This document shows positions 1 to 8,626 of a stretch of 64,000 nucleotides of DNA, in pieces. Made by a program: the position numbers and the translations under genes. Below the pieces are notes generated by a model. It searched no databases and was not told the origin of the DNA. It worked only from the letters and a program-made list of their open reading frames with translations. Every line of letters starts with the position of its first letter. Positions within the stretch are counted from its first letter, which is position 1. The stretch is from Ectobacillus panaciterrae DSM 19096 (GTDB taxonomy: Bacteria > Bacillota > Bacilli > Bacillales > Bacillaceae_G), in the NCBI RefSeq assembly GCF_000430785.1, contig NZ_AUMR01000005.1:122174-186173 (forward strand), in the 5' to 3' direction.

Positions 1-323
1 ACAAAGGTCATCATATCGTCTTCTTTTGTAAATGTTTTAGTTATTTTCGTTTTTGCAGGAGTAATTTCAATCTGTTTTACTTCTTTTTTCTCGAACATGA
101 CAGGATTTGCTTTTGTTTCCTTATCACTTGCTGACTTAGTTGAATCTGTTTGTGAGGTCTGAGAAGATTCTGAATTAGCGGCAGGAGCTTTACTTGTTTC
201 CTTTTGTGTTGCTGTTGCAGCCACATCTTCTTGTTTGGACTTAGAAGAATCTGAATTAGTTGCACATCCAGCTAAACCTAATACAACCGATGAAACAAGA
301 AACAATGAACTTGCTTTTTTCAT
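1..323 (-). CDS. Lipoprotein, N-terminal part (cut by window edge)
   Basis: The reading frame starts at ATG 323 behind a good ribosome binding site (GGGGAGAAGAAC) and runs off the left edge, leaving 107 codons. The N-terminus is a type II signal peptide: MKK, a hydrophobic stretch and the lipobox LAGC with the modified Cys at residue 20, so the protein should be tethered to the outer face of the membrane. Residues about 22-72 are a low-complexity Ser/Thr/Lys/Glu/Ala linker. The globular part begins near PVMFEKKEV (about residue 73), and too little is present to assign a family. The lipoprotein call is firm; the function is unknown. Confidence 0.85.
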   Translation of the reverse strand, partial: MKKASSLFLVSSVVLGLAGCATNSDSSKSKQEDVAATATQKETSKAPAANSESSQTSQTDSTKSASDKETKANPVMFEKKEVKQIEITPAKTKITKTFTKEDDMMTF

Positions 324-547
324 GTTCTTCTCCCCTTTCTATTCCTCCTTTTAATTCTGTTTTATATTCACAACTTCCTTCAAATAAATACATAAAAAGG
401 GTAAATAAATTAAATGAAGAACAGAACTATATAAATACAATTTATAAGTTCGACATGGATTTTACTCTGTTGGATAAATGAAAAAGGACAGCGTTTTACC
501 GTCCTTTTCCATAACCGTCTATATCTTAATTGATTGTTTTAATATTG
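324..547. other. Intergenic, no gene seen
   Basis: AT-rich gap between two minus-strand genes. A short inverted repeat (AAAAAGGACAG / CCGTCCTTTTT) near 481-510 could end transcription of the 548-2149 gene. No credible coding region is present. Confidence 0.4.
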
Positions 548-2149
548 TCATTTATTGGATTGTTTATCATCTTGATTATTATCGGATTGTTTATGGCCTT
601 GGTTGTGATTTATCTGTTCACCCGTAATCGGGTCTAGGAATAGCTTGTCCATATTAGGTTTATGTTTAAAATCAAACATATTGTTTAACGTACCTGCTAC
701 AGCATCAAAAGAATGATCGCCAATTCGCCCTAAGTTCCAGTTATCTTCAATAAAGCGTAAGATAGAGCTTTGATCCGTCAAAGTATGGTCTACGAAATTC
801 TTCTTCGCGTATGGAGAAATGACCAAAAGTGGTAATCTCGGACCATACCCTGCGCGATCTAAATAATCACCGAGCTTTGGTTTCCCAGCGTTACCAGGTC
901 CGTATAGGGCATCTGTTTTGGCATCATTTGATCCGTTTACGATCTGAGGCATCACATGGTCATACCAACCGTCAGAATCATCATAGGTAATAATAACTGC
1001 TGTATCTTTCCATTCCGGTAAATTTTGGAGATGATTGATCGTATCCACCATGAAATGCTGTTCATCTAACGGATCGGAATAGCCGGCATGTCCATCTTGA
1101 TAGTTTCCTGCTTTCAGATAGCTCACCGCTGGCAGATTTCCAGTGTCTGCTGCTCTCCAGAAATCTTCCAAATCATATTGATGGTTCGCTTGATCGGTGC
1201 GGCCAATCATAGCAACTGAAGAAGGCGGCAAATGATCTGGGTTCGATGTAGATTTATAATATTGGAATGGTTCGTGATGCGGATTATAGTCTGTGACGGA
1301 TTTACCTGCGATATTCTTATGCTGTGCAGTTGTATCACGGAATCCCCCTTGGAACCAACCCCAAGTTAGTTCTTTTTTGTTTAATAAATCTCCAACATTT
1401 TTTCCAGTTATTTCAGCTTGGGCCCGTTTCGGGTTCGAAGCTTTATCGAAATAAGGATCTGGATCTCCTATGATAGTTCCATTAACCACATTATCCTCGA
1501 TATCTCCTAATTTTTGGCCGTTTTGGTATCCGACTGCTCCATGAGTCTGTCCAGAAATCAGATTGAGTGCGCCCGGAGTTGATGGGCCGAAGGTTGTATT
1601 AAATGAGTTATCGCTCATAGCAAAGTTTTGGGCATAGTTCCATAACCCGGTTACCGTATTTCCATCATAATAATCCATGACCAAGGACTTATCTGATCCG
1701 CCAGAAGTATACTCTACAAACTTATCCATTTTCCCGCCGTTAAACGCTTTTTGTTCAGCCGTATATTCGTGATCCATATCATCCGTCATCGCTTGAGAAC
1801 GATCAAGACGTTTTGGATTAAACTGGTTCGGGTTATGGGTTAGAAGTTCATTCGTCAATCCGTTGACGGAAGGTGTATTAGGCTTTGCTTCAAATTTTGG
1901 TTCACCCACTGGGTTTTTCGCGTTTGGATAGGTACCAAAATAATGATCAAAGGAAACATTCTCACCGAAAATAACAACTACATGTTTAATCGGTGTTGCC
2001 GTTTCAGTGGATCCCTTCTCTTTCGAAATCACGGTATCATTATTCTTTTCTTGATCAGCAAATACAAGTGAAGGTATAGAAGTCGTAAAAAGGGTACTCA
2101 ACGCCACAACACTGCTTGCAGCAAGACCTATTACCGTTTTCTTCTTCAT
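548..2149 (-). CDS. Secreted phosphoesterase, phospholipase C / acid phosphatase family (PF04185-like)
   Basis: The 533-residue protein has a Sec signal peptide (residues about 1-32: KKK, hydrophobic core, VFAD). The catalytic-type motif FGENVSFDHYFGTYP follows at about 61-75, typical of the PF04185 family that includes phosphocholine-preferring phospholipases C and AcpA-type acid phosphatases. A second metal/active-site motif, TYDDSDGWYDH, lies at about 388-398, and GPSTPGALNLISGQ at about 188-201 matches the family serine region. The length is normal. I place the start at ATG 2149, with GGAG about 9 bases upstream, rather than at a TTG three codons earlier. The C-terminus is a hydrophilic Lys/Asp/Asn/Gln tail. 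It probably releases phosphate from extracellular phosphoesters; the substrate cannot be read from the sequence. Confidence 0.88.
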   Translation of the reverse strand: MKKKTVIGLAASSVVALSTLFTTSIPSLVFADQEKNNDTVISKEKGSTETATPIKHVVVIFGENVSFDHYFGTYPNAKNPVGEPKFEAKPNTPSVNGLTNELLTHNPNQFNPKRLDRSQAMTDDMDHEYTAEQKAFNGGKMDKFVEYTSGGSDKSLVMDYYDGNTVTGLWNYAQNFAMSDNSFNTTFGPSTPGALNLISGQTHGAVGYQNGQKLGDIEDNVVNGTIIGDPDPYFDKASNPKRAQAEITGKNVGDLLNKKELTWGWFQGGFRDTTAQHKNIAGKSVTDYNPHHEPFQYYKSTSNPDHLPPSSVAMIGRTDQANHQYDLEDFWRAADTGNLPAVSYLKAGNYQDGHAGYSDPLDEQHFMVDTINHLQNLPEWKDTAVIITYDDSDGWYDHVMPQIVNGSNDAKTDALYGPGNAGKPKLGDYLDRAGYGPRLPLLVISPYAKKNFVDHTLTDQSSILRFIEDNWNLGRIGDHSFDAVAGTLNNMFDFKHKPNMDKLFLDPITGEQINHNQGHKQSDNNQDDKQSNK

Positions 2150-2479
2150 TAATCTCAACTCCGCTAAAGTATTTTTTACAAGAATAATAGTAGGTTGTCA
2201 TTATTAAGAAAAGATATGTGTAATATTAACTTTCTGTAAAGGGAAACACCACGTGCCGGTCTCGTGCAACTACAATAACAATGTAAAAAACACATAGATT
2301 CCTATCAGACCCCTACCTTATGCTGTAAGTCCAAACAATTGACGTTCTAATCCCTTCATTAGCACCTTACTTATTCCAATACTTTTAATGGGAAGAAAGT
2401 AAGGTTATAACAAAGAGACTAGGTCTAGGAGAGCTTAACTCAAAATAGAATGCAATATACAAAGAAAGGAGTGGGAACT
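2150..2479. other. Divergent intergenic region, presumed promoters
   Basis: This 330-bp spacer separates the minus-strand phosphoesterase gene from the plus-strand small membrane protein gene. It is AT-rich and must hold both promoters. I see no repeat or RNA gene in it. Confidence 0.4.
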
Positions 2480-2788
2480 TTGGAGGAAGAAAAAAATAAT
2501 GAATTAACTAACGAATTAAAAGAGAGATTAAAAGAGGAAATAAAAACAGAAATAATAAGTGAACTGAAACCGCATCCCTATAAGGGAAAGAAAAAAGTTT
2601 ACAAAATCCTTTCCGCAGCTCTTATCTTGTTATTTGTATTTGCGATAGGATTTGTTGCAGGTCATTTCGGAGAGCATCACAAAGAATTTCGTCATGCGTA
2701 CCATAAAGGATTTCATGAAAAACGGGAAAATTCTCATGATTATCAGAAAGAATCACAAGATAAAACAGAAATGGATTCAAACCATTAA
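2480..2788 (+). CDS. Small single-pass membrane protein with His-rich tail
   Basis: I place the start at TTG 2480, because AAAGGAG (2466-2472) sits 7 bases upstream; an in-frame ATG at 2450 has no ribosome binding site. The product is 102 residues. The first ~35 are strongly charged and helical (Glu/Lys), followed by a basic patch and one membrane segment (about residues 40-62, YKILSAALILLFVFAIGFVAG). The tail is rich in His, Lys and Glu (HFGEHHKEFRHAYHKGFHEK), which could bind metal or be surface-exposed. Topology is probably N-in. I do not recognise a family. The gene ends at the bidirectional terminator at 2842-2885. Confidence 0.65.
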   Translation: MEEEKNNELTNELKERLKEEIKTEIISELKPHPYKGKKKVYKILSAALILLFVFAIGFVAGHFGEHHKEFRHAYHKGFHEKRENSHDYQKESQDKTEMDSNH

Positions 2789-2841
2789 ACCTAATCTCAG
2801 AAACAAGAAAACGAGCCATCTTAGCCTACTGAAAAAAATAA

Positions 2842-2886
2842 ACATAAAACACTCTTTCAAAGTGAAAGAGTGTTTTATGTTTTTCT
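2842..2886. terminator. Bidirectional rho-independent terminator
   Basis: A near-perfect 17-bp inverted repeat (ACATAAAACACTCTTTC / GAAAGAGTGTTTTATGT, 5-base loop) is followed by TTTTTC on the plus strand and flanked by A-rich sequence for the minus strand. It lies between convergent genes. Confidence 0.85.
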
Positions 2887-2966
2887 CCTCATTTTTGAGT
2901 TAATGTTTCTTGCAGTTCTTATACTACCCAACGTTCCTAAGATTCCTAGCGGATTAATCTACTCCA

Positions 2967-4766
2967 TTATTCTTTTATAGTTTTTTTACGAATTGCAACA
3001 TAAAGACAACCGCTAATTGCAAGTAAGCATAAACCAATTAATAGATTGTTAAAGGTATTAGTTGCTGTATCTGGTAATTGATTTTCGACTTTCTGTTCTG
3101 CTACACTTTTATCGCTATTGGAGTAGCTTACAAGTGCATAATTGGCAGTATTAGTCGGACTCTTGGCTACTTCCTTATTAACCTGTTGGTTCTCTTTTGT
3201 AAGAGTGCCTTGATTATTTCCTGAGCTATCTGGCTGATTTCCGCCTTGGTTACTCCCAGGATTATCCTGTTGACTTCCTGCTTGACCGCTTCCCGGAGCA
3301 TTCGGCTGGCTTCCTGCTTGACCGCTTCCTGGAGCATCTGGTTGATTTCCTTCTTGGCCGCTTCCTGGAGCATCTGGTTGATTTCCTTCTTGGCCGCTTC
3401 CTGGAGCATCTGGTTGATTTCCTTCTTGACCGCTTCCTGGAGCATCTGGTTGATTTCCTTCTTGGCCGCTTCCTGGGTTATCTTGACGAGGCTTTTTCGG
3501 ACTAAAAATAATTGAAATAAAACTTGACATTCCCGCTAAAACATCACTCGTATCAAAGAGTTTTCCTACAGAAATATAGTTCCCTATCGCTGCAATTCCC
3601 CAATCATACGTTTTAGTATATTCTTGGCTGTGAGTAATGTCTTCCTGACCTAGCTCATATTCATTTTGAAATCTTTCTACCTGTCCATTAACATTTATTT
3701 CTTGAACAAATTGTACGAATGTTTGCATTGTTCTCTTGAAAATATTTACTAGATTTTTAGATTCAACATGCACACGATCAGCTGTTGTTGTGTTCGTCCC
3801 AGCCACATCTACCTGCTGGTTCTGCCCCAATATTGCAGACCCGGAAGTTTGAACACCCTGTACTTGAACATTCGTTACTTCTGTTTGTTGTTCTTTCGTT
3901 ATATCGGCTATACTTGAGTTTTGATTGGAGCTGACGTTTGTCTGTTGTCCCTGTATAATTTCCGCCTTCGATTCTGATCCTGCATGAGCATATTGCATTT
4001 GTTCTGTCGCAACATTTGTATCTTGATTTTGTTCAATTTCAGTTTTCCCTGAAATGAAGCGCTGAATTTGCGCTAGATGCGCCGCCACATCTTGTTCCTG
4101 ATTCAATACCGCTTCTGCATTAGAAAGTGCCGATTGAACCTGAGCCGCTTGTAAATTTGCAGTCTGTTTTTGCTCAGCTGCATTCTTGTTGATCTGAGCG
4201 GATTGCAAAATATCGGAATAGTTGCTTGTCCACTGATTTTGTTGGACATCCGAGCCGCCCTGAGCCGTTTGTGATTGGTTCGTTTTAGTTTCTGCCGCCT
4301 GACCTTGCTCTACTTTATTTTGCTTATCAGCCGTTACGTCCCCGTTTCTCTCCGCATGCTGCTGTTGTCCATTTTTAATGTTAGTGGATTGCAGCTGAGA
4401 TACTTCATCCCTGTTTTTGCCGCTGTTTTGACTCTGCGCTGCCTCACGATGAGTCGTTTGCTGCTGAGCGGCAGCTTGATCTCCCGCTACAGAGCTATTG
4501 TTTTCCAGGTTATCATTAGCAGGTTGATTTATGTTCGAATCTGCCTTCTCCCATTGAGCTTTTGTGTTGTTTTGTACATCGGATGCGGACGTATCATTAA
4601 CATTCCTTTTATTATCGGGGGCTGTTTCTCCAATCTGTCCCTGTTTGGATGATGTCTCTTCATTACTTACTCTAGCTTGATTAAGTTTTGATTCTTGTGC
4701 CGAGACAATCGTTCCGCCTATCATTAGATTCGTTACCGTACAAAGAGCTATAGCCTTTTTTAACAT
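2967..4766 (-). CDS. LPXTG-type wall-anchored Gln/Asn-rich surface protein
   Basis: The 599-residue protein has a signal peptide (residues 1-23, ending VSAQE), a long Gln/Asn-rich region (about 25-330) in which QxQ pairs recur every ~20 residues (SQLQ, EQGQ, QSQT, EQKQ, AQVQ, NQEQ, AQIQ, EQNQ, EQMQ, VQVQ, GQNQ), and a non-repetitive segment (about 335-430). About seven copies of the 12-mer PGSGQEGNQPDA follow (about 430-510), then a sortase signal: LPDTA, a hydrophobic helix and the positive tail IRKKTIKE. Sortase A-type anchoring to peptidoglycan is expected. ATG 4766 has GAAGGTGG upstream. The segment with VTNVQVQ and TSGSAILGQNQ resembles VTGVQVQAGKTSGPAQLAQ in the 5342-5893 protein, so the two are likely related. 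Possible role: wall-bound base or nucleator of a fibre (inference). Confidence 0.85.
   Translation of the reverse strand: MLKKAIALCTVTNLMIGGTIVSAQESKLNQARVSNEETSSKQGQIGETAPDNKRNVNDTSASDVQNNTKAQWEKADSNINQPANDNLENNSSVAGDQAAAQQQTTHREAAQSQNSGKNRDEVSQLQSTNIKNGQQQHAERNGDVTADKQNKVEQGQAAETKTNQSQTAQGGSDVQQNQWTSNYSDILQSAQINKNAAEQKQTANLQAAQVQSALSNAEAVLNQEQDVAAHLAQIQRFISGKTEIEQNQDTNVATEQMQYAHAGSESKAEIIQGQQTNVSSNQNSSIADITKEQQTEVTNVQVQGVQTSGSAILGQNQQVDVAGTNTTTADRVHVESKNLVNIFKRTMQTFVQFVQEINVNGQVERFQNEYELGQEDITHSQEYTKTYDWGIAAIGNYISVGKLFDTSDVLAGMSSFISIIFSPKKPRQDNPGSGQEGNQPDAPGSGQEGNQPDAPGSGQEGNQPDAPGSGQEGNQPDAPGSGQAGSQPNAPGSGQAGSQQDNPGSNQGGNQPDSSGNNQGTLTKENQQVNKEVAKSPTNTANYALVSYSNSDKSVAEQKVENQLPDTATNTFNNLLIGLCLLAISGCLYVAIRKKTIKE
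3235..3480 (-). repeat. 36-bp tandem repeats encoding a 12-residue spacer
   Basis: About six to seven 36-bp units encode PGSGQEGNQPDA and variants (QAGSQPNA, QGGNQPDS) just before the anchor region of the surface protein. The central units are almost identical at the DNA level, so copy number is likely to vary. Pro/Gly/Gln-rich repeats before LPXTG usually act as wall-spanning stalks. Confidence 0.85.
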
Positions 4767-4857
4767 ATGTCCACCTTCTTCTAGTCAAAGTCAATTATTG
4801 GGTTGTATTGTTCATAATAATCAAATAGATTTGTAGAATTAGCCGCTTCATCCTCTT

Positions 4858-5033
4858 TATATACAACTGAATAAAAAAACCGTCTTTTTATAGTGTGGAA
4901 AGAGCATCCGGCGGAGCATAGAAGCGGTCAAATCCTTTTCCTGCCCCATACAAGGGTAAGAGAGAGGAAGCGAGTGCAGGCTTTGGTTCTGTATAGCAGT
5001 TCCTATGTCGAATTTATAAATCATTTATATATA
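4858..5033 (+). repeat. ~175-bp dispersed repeat, copy A
   Basis: The element starts with TATATACAACTGA then ATAAAAAAACCGTC, has the core AAGCGGTCAAATCC and CAAGGGTAAG, and ends TGTCGAATTTATAAATC..TATATA. It is nearly identical to copy B. The short open frame inside it is an accident of the repeat. Confidence 0.9.
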
Positions 5034-5341
5034 CATAAAAGTTCAGATTGTCCTTTATTAAGAACGTCTGTGTAAAAAAGGTTACTAAACTTACATTTTA
5101 CAATTTAAATCCATAGGTAAAAGTAAGATAAGGTGTTTGATTATGATTAGGCAGTGCTTCCCTCTCCATCACGGTACAGCAGATGAAGAGGGCCACTTAA
5201 GATATGTCAGGAATTAACCTTCATTTATGAGGCAGCGAATGGAGCATTGCAGTTGTCATCTGAATATTTTCATTCATATGTAACCTTATTCGACTCTGTC
5301 CATCCTAAATCCTGTATCCAATTAATCTTAGTTCCCTTATT
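5034..5341. other. Intergenic, nothing recognised
   Basis: About 310 bp between repeat A and the next minus-strand gene. All frames are broken by stops. It presumably holds the promoter of the 2967-4766 gene or decayed DNA; I see no motif worth naming. Confidence 0.4.
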
Positions 5342-5893
5342 TTATCTTGTGATATCCGGCTTTGTAATAGCTGCTTGGAACTGTCCCGAATTAACATGAG
5401 CATTTTGAGTTTGTATAGACGGTCCTGACGGAATAGCTAGTTGGAAATGAGATGCAGAAGCATGGTTAACCTGTGCTTGCATAACTAAAGATGCTTCAGG
5501 AGTGGCAGTCGTTTGAGACACGGAATTATTAATTCCCGTTACTTGCCCTTGTTTTTTTTGTTTAACGACCTGTTCATCACCCATACTCACCCTAACATTC
5601 CCGAATTGAGCCAGTTGTGCCGGACCAGAGGTTTTGCCAGCCTGCACCTGCACTCCAGTGACACTCGCACTTTGCCCTTGACTTGCTCCTCCTGCAGTGG
5701 CAGCTTGCGTTTGTAATGTATTCTTGGTGCTGTTTTGATATTGTGTAACCCTTGCAGGTCCTGTTGTATTCACAAATCCGCCTTGGGACGCAGAAGTGTT
5801 GCTCCATTGATCCTGTGTTACTGGTGAATCCGCGAAACAAGGAACGCTTATAGCCATTGCTACCGTAAAAATACCGACTGTCTTTTTAAACAT
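5342..5893 (-). CDS. Secreted Gln-rich protein, minor member of the repeat-protein trio
   Basis: The 183-residue product has a signal peptide (MFKKTVGIFTVAMAISVPCFA, cleavage before DSPVTQ). The mature part is polar, rich in Gln, Ser, Thr and Ala, and carries recurring QxQ elements (TQYQ, QTQA, SQGQ, VQVQ, MQAQ, QTQN) spaced roughly 20 residues apart. It has no Cys in the mature chain and no wall anchor. ATG 5893 follows GAAAGGGGAAAG. It lies between the wall-anchored and the major repeat proteins and shares their composition and a VQVQ..TSGxAxL segment with the former. By analogy with fibre systems it could be a minor subunit, nucleator or cap; that is inference. No enzyme motif is visible. 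Confidence 0.75.
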   Translation of the reverse strand: MFKKTVGIFTVAMAISVPCFADSPVTQDQWSNTSASQGGFVNTTGPARVTQYQNSTKNTLQTQAATAGGASQGQSASVTGVQVQAGKTSGPAQLAQFGNVRVSMGDEQVVKQKKQGQVTGINNSVSQTTATPEASLVMQAQVNHASASHFQLAIPSGPSIQTQNAHVNSGQFQAAITKPDITR

Positions 5894-6012
5894 ATTCTTT
5901 CCCCTTTCAACATAAATAAGTTCATTTGAGCAGATTATCCAACACAGAAAGCTCCATCCAGCAAAATACTAGATGGAGCTGAAATGAGTTAGGCTCTTTA
6001 CATATAGTTAGA

Positions 6013-7800
6013 TTAATTTACGCTTTGTCCTTGTACTACAGTAGAGTCGGAAGATTGAGTTTGCTTAATACCGACTCCTGCTGCTGCAGAACTTTGCGTT
6101 GTAGTGTTGCTGGAACCTTGATTTTGGACAGTGCCTTTGCCTCCACCAACTTGGATTTGGTCTGTCGCATTTTTGGAAGTTTGTTTTTGGCTGTTAGCAA
6201 CGCCTACTGCCGCAGAACCTTGTGTTGTCGTGTTGTTAGAAGCCTGGTTTTGGGTAACACCAGGTCGACCGGATTGCCCTTGAGCCGTGCTGTTTTTGGA
6301 AACTTGCTTTTGGTCGTTAGCAGCACCTGCTGAAACCGTACCTTGTGTTGTCGTGTTGTTGGAGCTTTGCGCTTGAGTAGGATCGCCTTTTTGCCATTGA
6401 GTTGTATCGTTTTTAGATACTTGCTTTTGATCGTTGACAACTCCTGCTGTTTGTGCCCCTTGCACTGTAGTGTTGTTAGAGCCTTGGACTTGAGTAGTAC
6501 CTTTGCCATGACCGTCTTGCAATTGCGCTGTATTATTTTTAGAAGCTTGATCTTGGTCGTTAGCGAATCCTACTGCCGCAGAACCTTGAGCTGTAGTATT
6601 GCTAGAGCCTTGAACTTGAGTAGCGCCATAGTCGCTTCTTTGACCTTGCGCTGTATTATTTTTAGAAGCTTGGGTTTGTCCGTTCAAAGCACCTACTGCA
6701 ACAGATCCTTGTAACGTATCGTTGCTGGAGCCTTGGGCTTGAGTAGCACCGTTTGCTCCTACTTGCGCTTGGCCTGTGTTATTTTTGGAAGTTTGGTCTT
6801 GCCCGTTAGCCCATCCAGTTGCGTTGGAAACTTGTTGTGTACCATTTCCAGCTGCTTGACCTTGGACGACATTAACACCCGCTGCCACTTGACCTTGCGC
6901 TGTTTTATTTTTAGAGCCTTGAAGTTGCAAATTATCTTCTCCGCTTGCAGATTGACTTTGGGCAATCCCATTGCCAGCCAATTGACCTTGGAGAATTCCG
7001 ATACCTAACGCTCCTTGACCCTGTGCTGTTTTATTTTTAGAATCTTGAAGTTGCAAATTATCTTTTCCGCTTGCAGATTGATCTTGGACAGTTCCGTTGC
7101 CAGCTAATTGACCTTGGAGGATTCCGATACCTAACGCTCCTTGACCTTGTGCTGTTTTATTTTTAGAATCTTGAAGCTGGGCATTACCATTTCCGGTTGC
7201 TCCTTGACCTTGTACAGTCGCACCTCCAGCTCCTTGGTATTGTCCAATAAGAACACCTAGAGCTCCTTGTCCTTGCGCTGTTTTATTCGTAGAACCTTGA
7301 CCTTGGAAATTATCTTTTCCAGCTACATTTTGAATTTTTGTAACCGCCTGTCCAGTTTCTTGCGTTTGCCCAATTAAAGCACCTAATGCCAATTGGCCTT
7401 GTGCTGTTTTATTTTTAGAACCCTGATATTGATCATTGCCTTTTCCAGTTCCGCCTTGGAACATTGTAGTCGAGTATCCGGCCCCCTGGCTTTGACCAAT
7501 TAAAGCACCTAACGCTCCTTGACCTTGCAATGTTTTATTTTTGGAATCTTGACCTTGAAATAAATTATGGCCATTCGTAACTGTCTGGAATAAACCTGTG
7601 CTACTAGCAGAATTTTGAGACTGGTCAATTAAGAGTCCGGCACTAAATTGTGCACGTGTTGTTTTTGAGGTTGCGTTGTGTGTTTGTGTTACATCTGAAC
7701 TTGCTGCACCGGCACTTATTGCCATTGATGCCATAATCCCAGTGGCCGCTAAAGCACTTACAATTTTCTTTGCGCTAAGCACGTTTCTAATGTTTTTCAC
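6013..7800 (-). CDS. Large secreted ~21-residue-repeat protein, amyloid- or solenoid-like
   Basis: The start is GTG 7800, preceded by GGAGG 8 bases upstream; a TTG five codons earlier lies before that site. The product is 595 residues: a signal peptide (about 1-34, ending ISAGAA) and then only repeats. The first ~6 units are 42 residues long, beginning SKNKTAQGQGALG and containing two QxQ pairs each. The later units are 20-21 + 21 residues (SKNNTAQGQ..QVQG / SSNTTAQGSAAVG..QDQ). Conserved positions are Ser, Asn, Thr, QGQ, Gly and a closing QxQ, with no Cys, almost no aromatics and many Gly/Asn/Gln. The strand-turn-strand period and Gln/Asn ladder recall curlin repeats and beta-solenoids. A -10-like TATACT lies near 7847-7852. 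Homology to curlin is not claimed. Confidence 0.85.
   Translation of the reverse strand: MKNIRNVLSAKKIVSALAATGIMASMAISAGAASSDVTQTHNATSKTTRAQFSAGLLIDQSQNSASSTGLFQTVTNGHNLFQGQDSKNKTLQGQGALGALIGQSQGAGYSTTMFQGGTGKGNDQYQGSKNKTAQGQLALGALIGQTQETGQAVTKIQNVAGKDNFQGQGSTNKTAQGQGALGVLIGQYQGAGGATVQGQGATGNGNAQLQDSKNKTAQGQGALGIGILQGQLAGNGTVQDQSASGKDNLQLQDSKNKTAQGQGALGIGILQGQLAGNGIAQSQSASGEDNLQLQGSKNKTAQGQVAAGVNVVQGQAAGNGTQQVSNATGWANGQDQTSKNNTGQAQVGANGATQAQGSSNDTLQGSVAVGALNGQTQASKNNTAQGQRSDYGATQVQGSSNTTAQGSAAVGFANDQDQASKNNTAQLQDGHGKGTTQVQGSNNTTVQGAQTAGVVNDQKQVSKNDTTQWQKGDPTQAQSSNNTTTQGTVSAGAANDQKQVSKNSTAQGQSGRPGVTQNQASNNTTTQGSAAVGVANSQKQTSKNATDQIQVGGGKGTVQNQGSSNTTTQSSAAAGVGIKQTQSSDSTVVQGQSVN
6040..7640 (-). 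repeat. Tandem coding repeats (126-bp then ~123-bp units)
   Basis: DNA-level repeats underlie the protein repeats of the 6013-7800 gene: about six 126-bp units on the gene-start side and about six ~123-bp double units toward the end. Two neighbouring units (about 6900-7160) are almost identical, which suggests recent duplication. Long open frames on the opposite strand here are by-products of the repeats. Confidence 0.85.
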
Positions 7801-8150
7801 TCTCTCTACCTCCAACGCTTTTTTAGGAAATACCTTTTACAATTCATAGTATACTTGGTTTATATTAGAAAGAAAAACTTGATTTCAGCCATTTATTCTT
7901 TATAAAGAACGAAATTACAGCGAATTTACTTATGTATTCATAATAAAGAACAAATTTACTTTCGTTATCTAGCTATTACTTTAATTTTCTCAATTTTTCC
8001 ATAATTCCACAAAATAATTCAAAATTTTCTAAAATTTTCGTAATTCTACAAAATCTTTATAAATTTTACAATTTCCGCATTTATGTTAAAAATATAACAC
8101 CTCATCAAGTAGTCTTATTTTAATGATTTTACCAAGTCTTTAATGGTACG
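7801..8150. other. AT-rich upstream region of the repeat-protein gene
   Basis: A very AT-rich leader/promoter region of about 350 bp. It contains recurring short elements: AAAGAACGAAATTAC and AAAGAACAAATTTAC (near 7905-7960) and ATTCCACAAAAT and ATTCTACAAAAT (near 8005-8055). These could be regulator sites for the 6013-7800 gene, but I cannot name the regulator. Confidence 0.35.
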
Positions 8151-8430
8151 GTAGGAATTCGTCGACAATCCGAGCTACGAGCGCATACATTTGGATTTAC
8201 AGTCGGAACGTGGATGATCTCAATCTATTTTATTATTTATTACGAGAAAGGCCGTAATTTCTTGCAGCAATCACTTTTGTATTGATTGGGGTATTAGTAG
8301 ATTTTTGGCTGTTACAAGTATTTTCCGATTGGAATCCGCAAAACGTTGTGCAGCACTGGCGTATTCTACTTGCCGGAATCATTATCATCGGCTTCGGTGT
8401 GGGGCTTTATTTACAACCGATGCTCAATGT
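8151..8430 (+). pseudogene. Fragment of a YczE/YitT-like membrane protein gene
   Basis: Translation in two frames gives AHTFGFTVGTWMISIY.. and, after a frameshift near 8275, LIGVLVDFWLLQVFSDWN followed by LLAGIIIIGFGVGLYL. The order 'GTWM, LIGxxxD, GxGLYL' is that of the N-terminal half of YczE-type integral membrane proteins. The remainder is missing and a terminator follows directly. The frame is broken and both ends are lost, so this is a decayed gene. Confidence 0.6.
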
Positions 8431-8436
8431 GAGTTT

Positions 8437-8468
8437 AAGGGGAGGAACGCTTTGCGTTCCTCCCCTTT
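8437..8468 (+). terminator. Rho-independent terminator
   Basis: A strong stem AAGGGGAGGAACGC / GCGTTCCTCCCCTTTT lies directly after the YczE-like remnant. It is probably the original terminator of that gene. Confidence 0.8.
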
Positions 8469-8626
8469 TATCAACAGCCTCATACTCGATATCCTGTTTT
8501 GTATATTACTGCAATTGAATTGTTTCTTCATCCTCTATAAACCTATTAATTGAGTTATAAATATCATTAATAGTACCTCTTGAAAGGATGTTCAGGAGAA
8601 GCTATTAACCGAGCTGGCAAAGCATT

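Noticed and set aside
77..265. Basic Gln/Lys-rich minus-strand frame
   Set aside because: It is another frame of the lipoprotein gene, which has the lipobox and ribosome site.
2622..2903. Overlapping frames around the small His-tailed membrane protein
   Set aside because: No ribosome site; the TTG-started frame with a membrane helix is the better choice.
3246..4652. Long open frames on the plus strand opposite the wall-anchored protein
   Set aside because: Antisense by-products of the repetitive Gln/Pro/Gly codons; the minus frame has the signal peptide, anchor and ribosome site.
4893..5075. Short open frame inside repeat copy A (similar one at 9726-9944)
   Set aside because: It lies within the non-coding repeat, differs in length between copies and is broken in the other subtype.
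6025..7008. Plus-strand open frames opposite the repeat-protein gene
   Set aside because: They arise from the lack of stop codons in the complement of the CAA/CAG-rich repeats.
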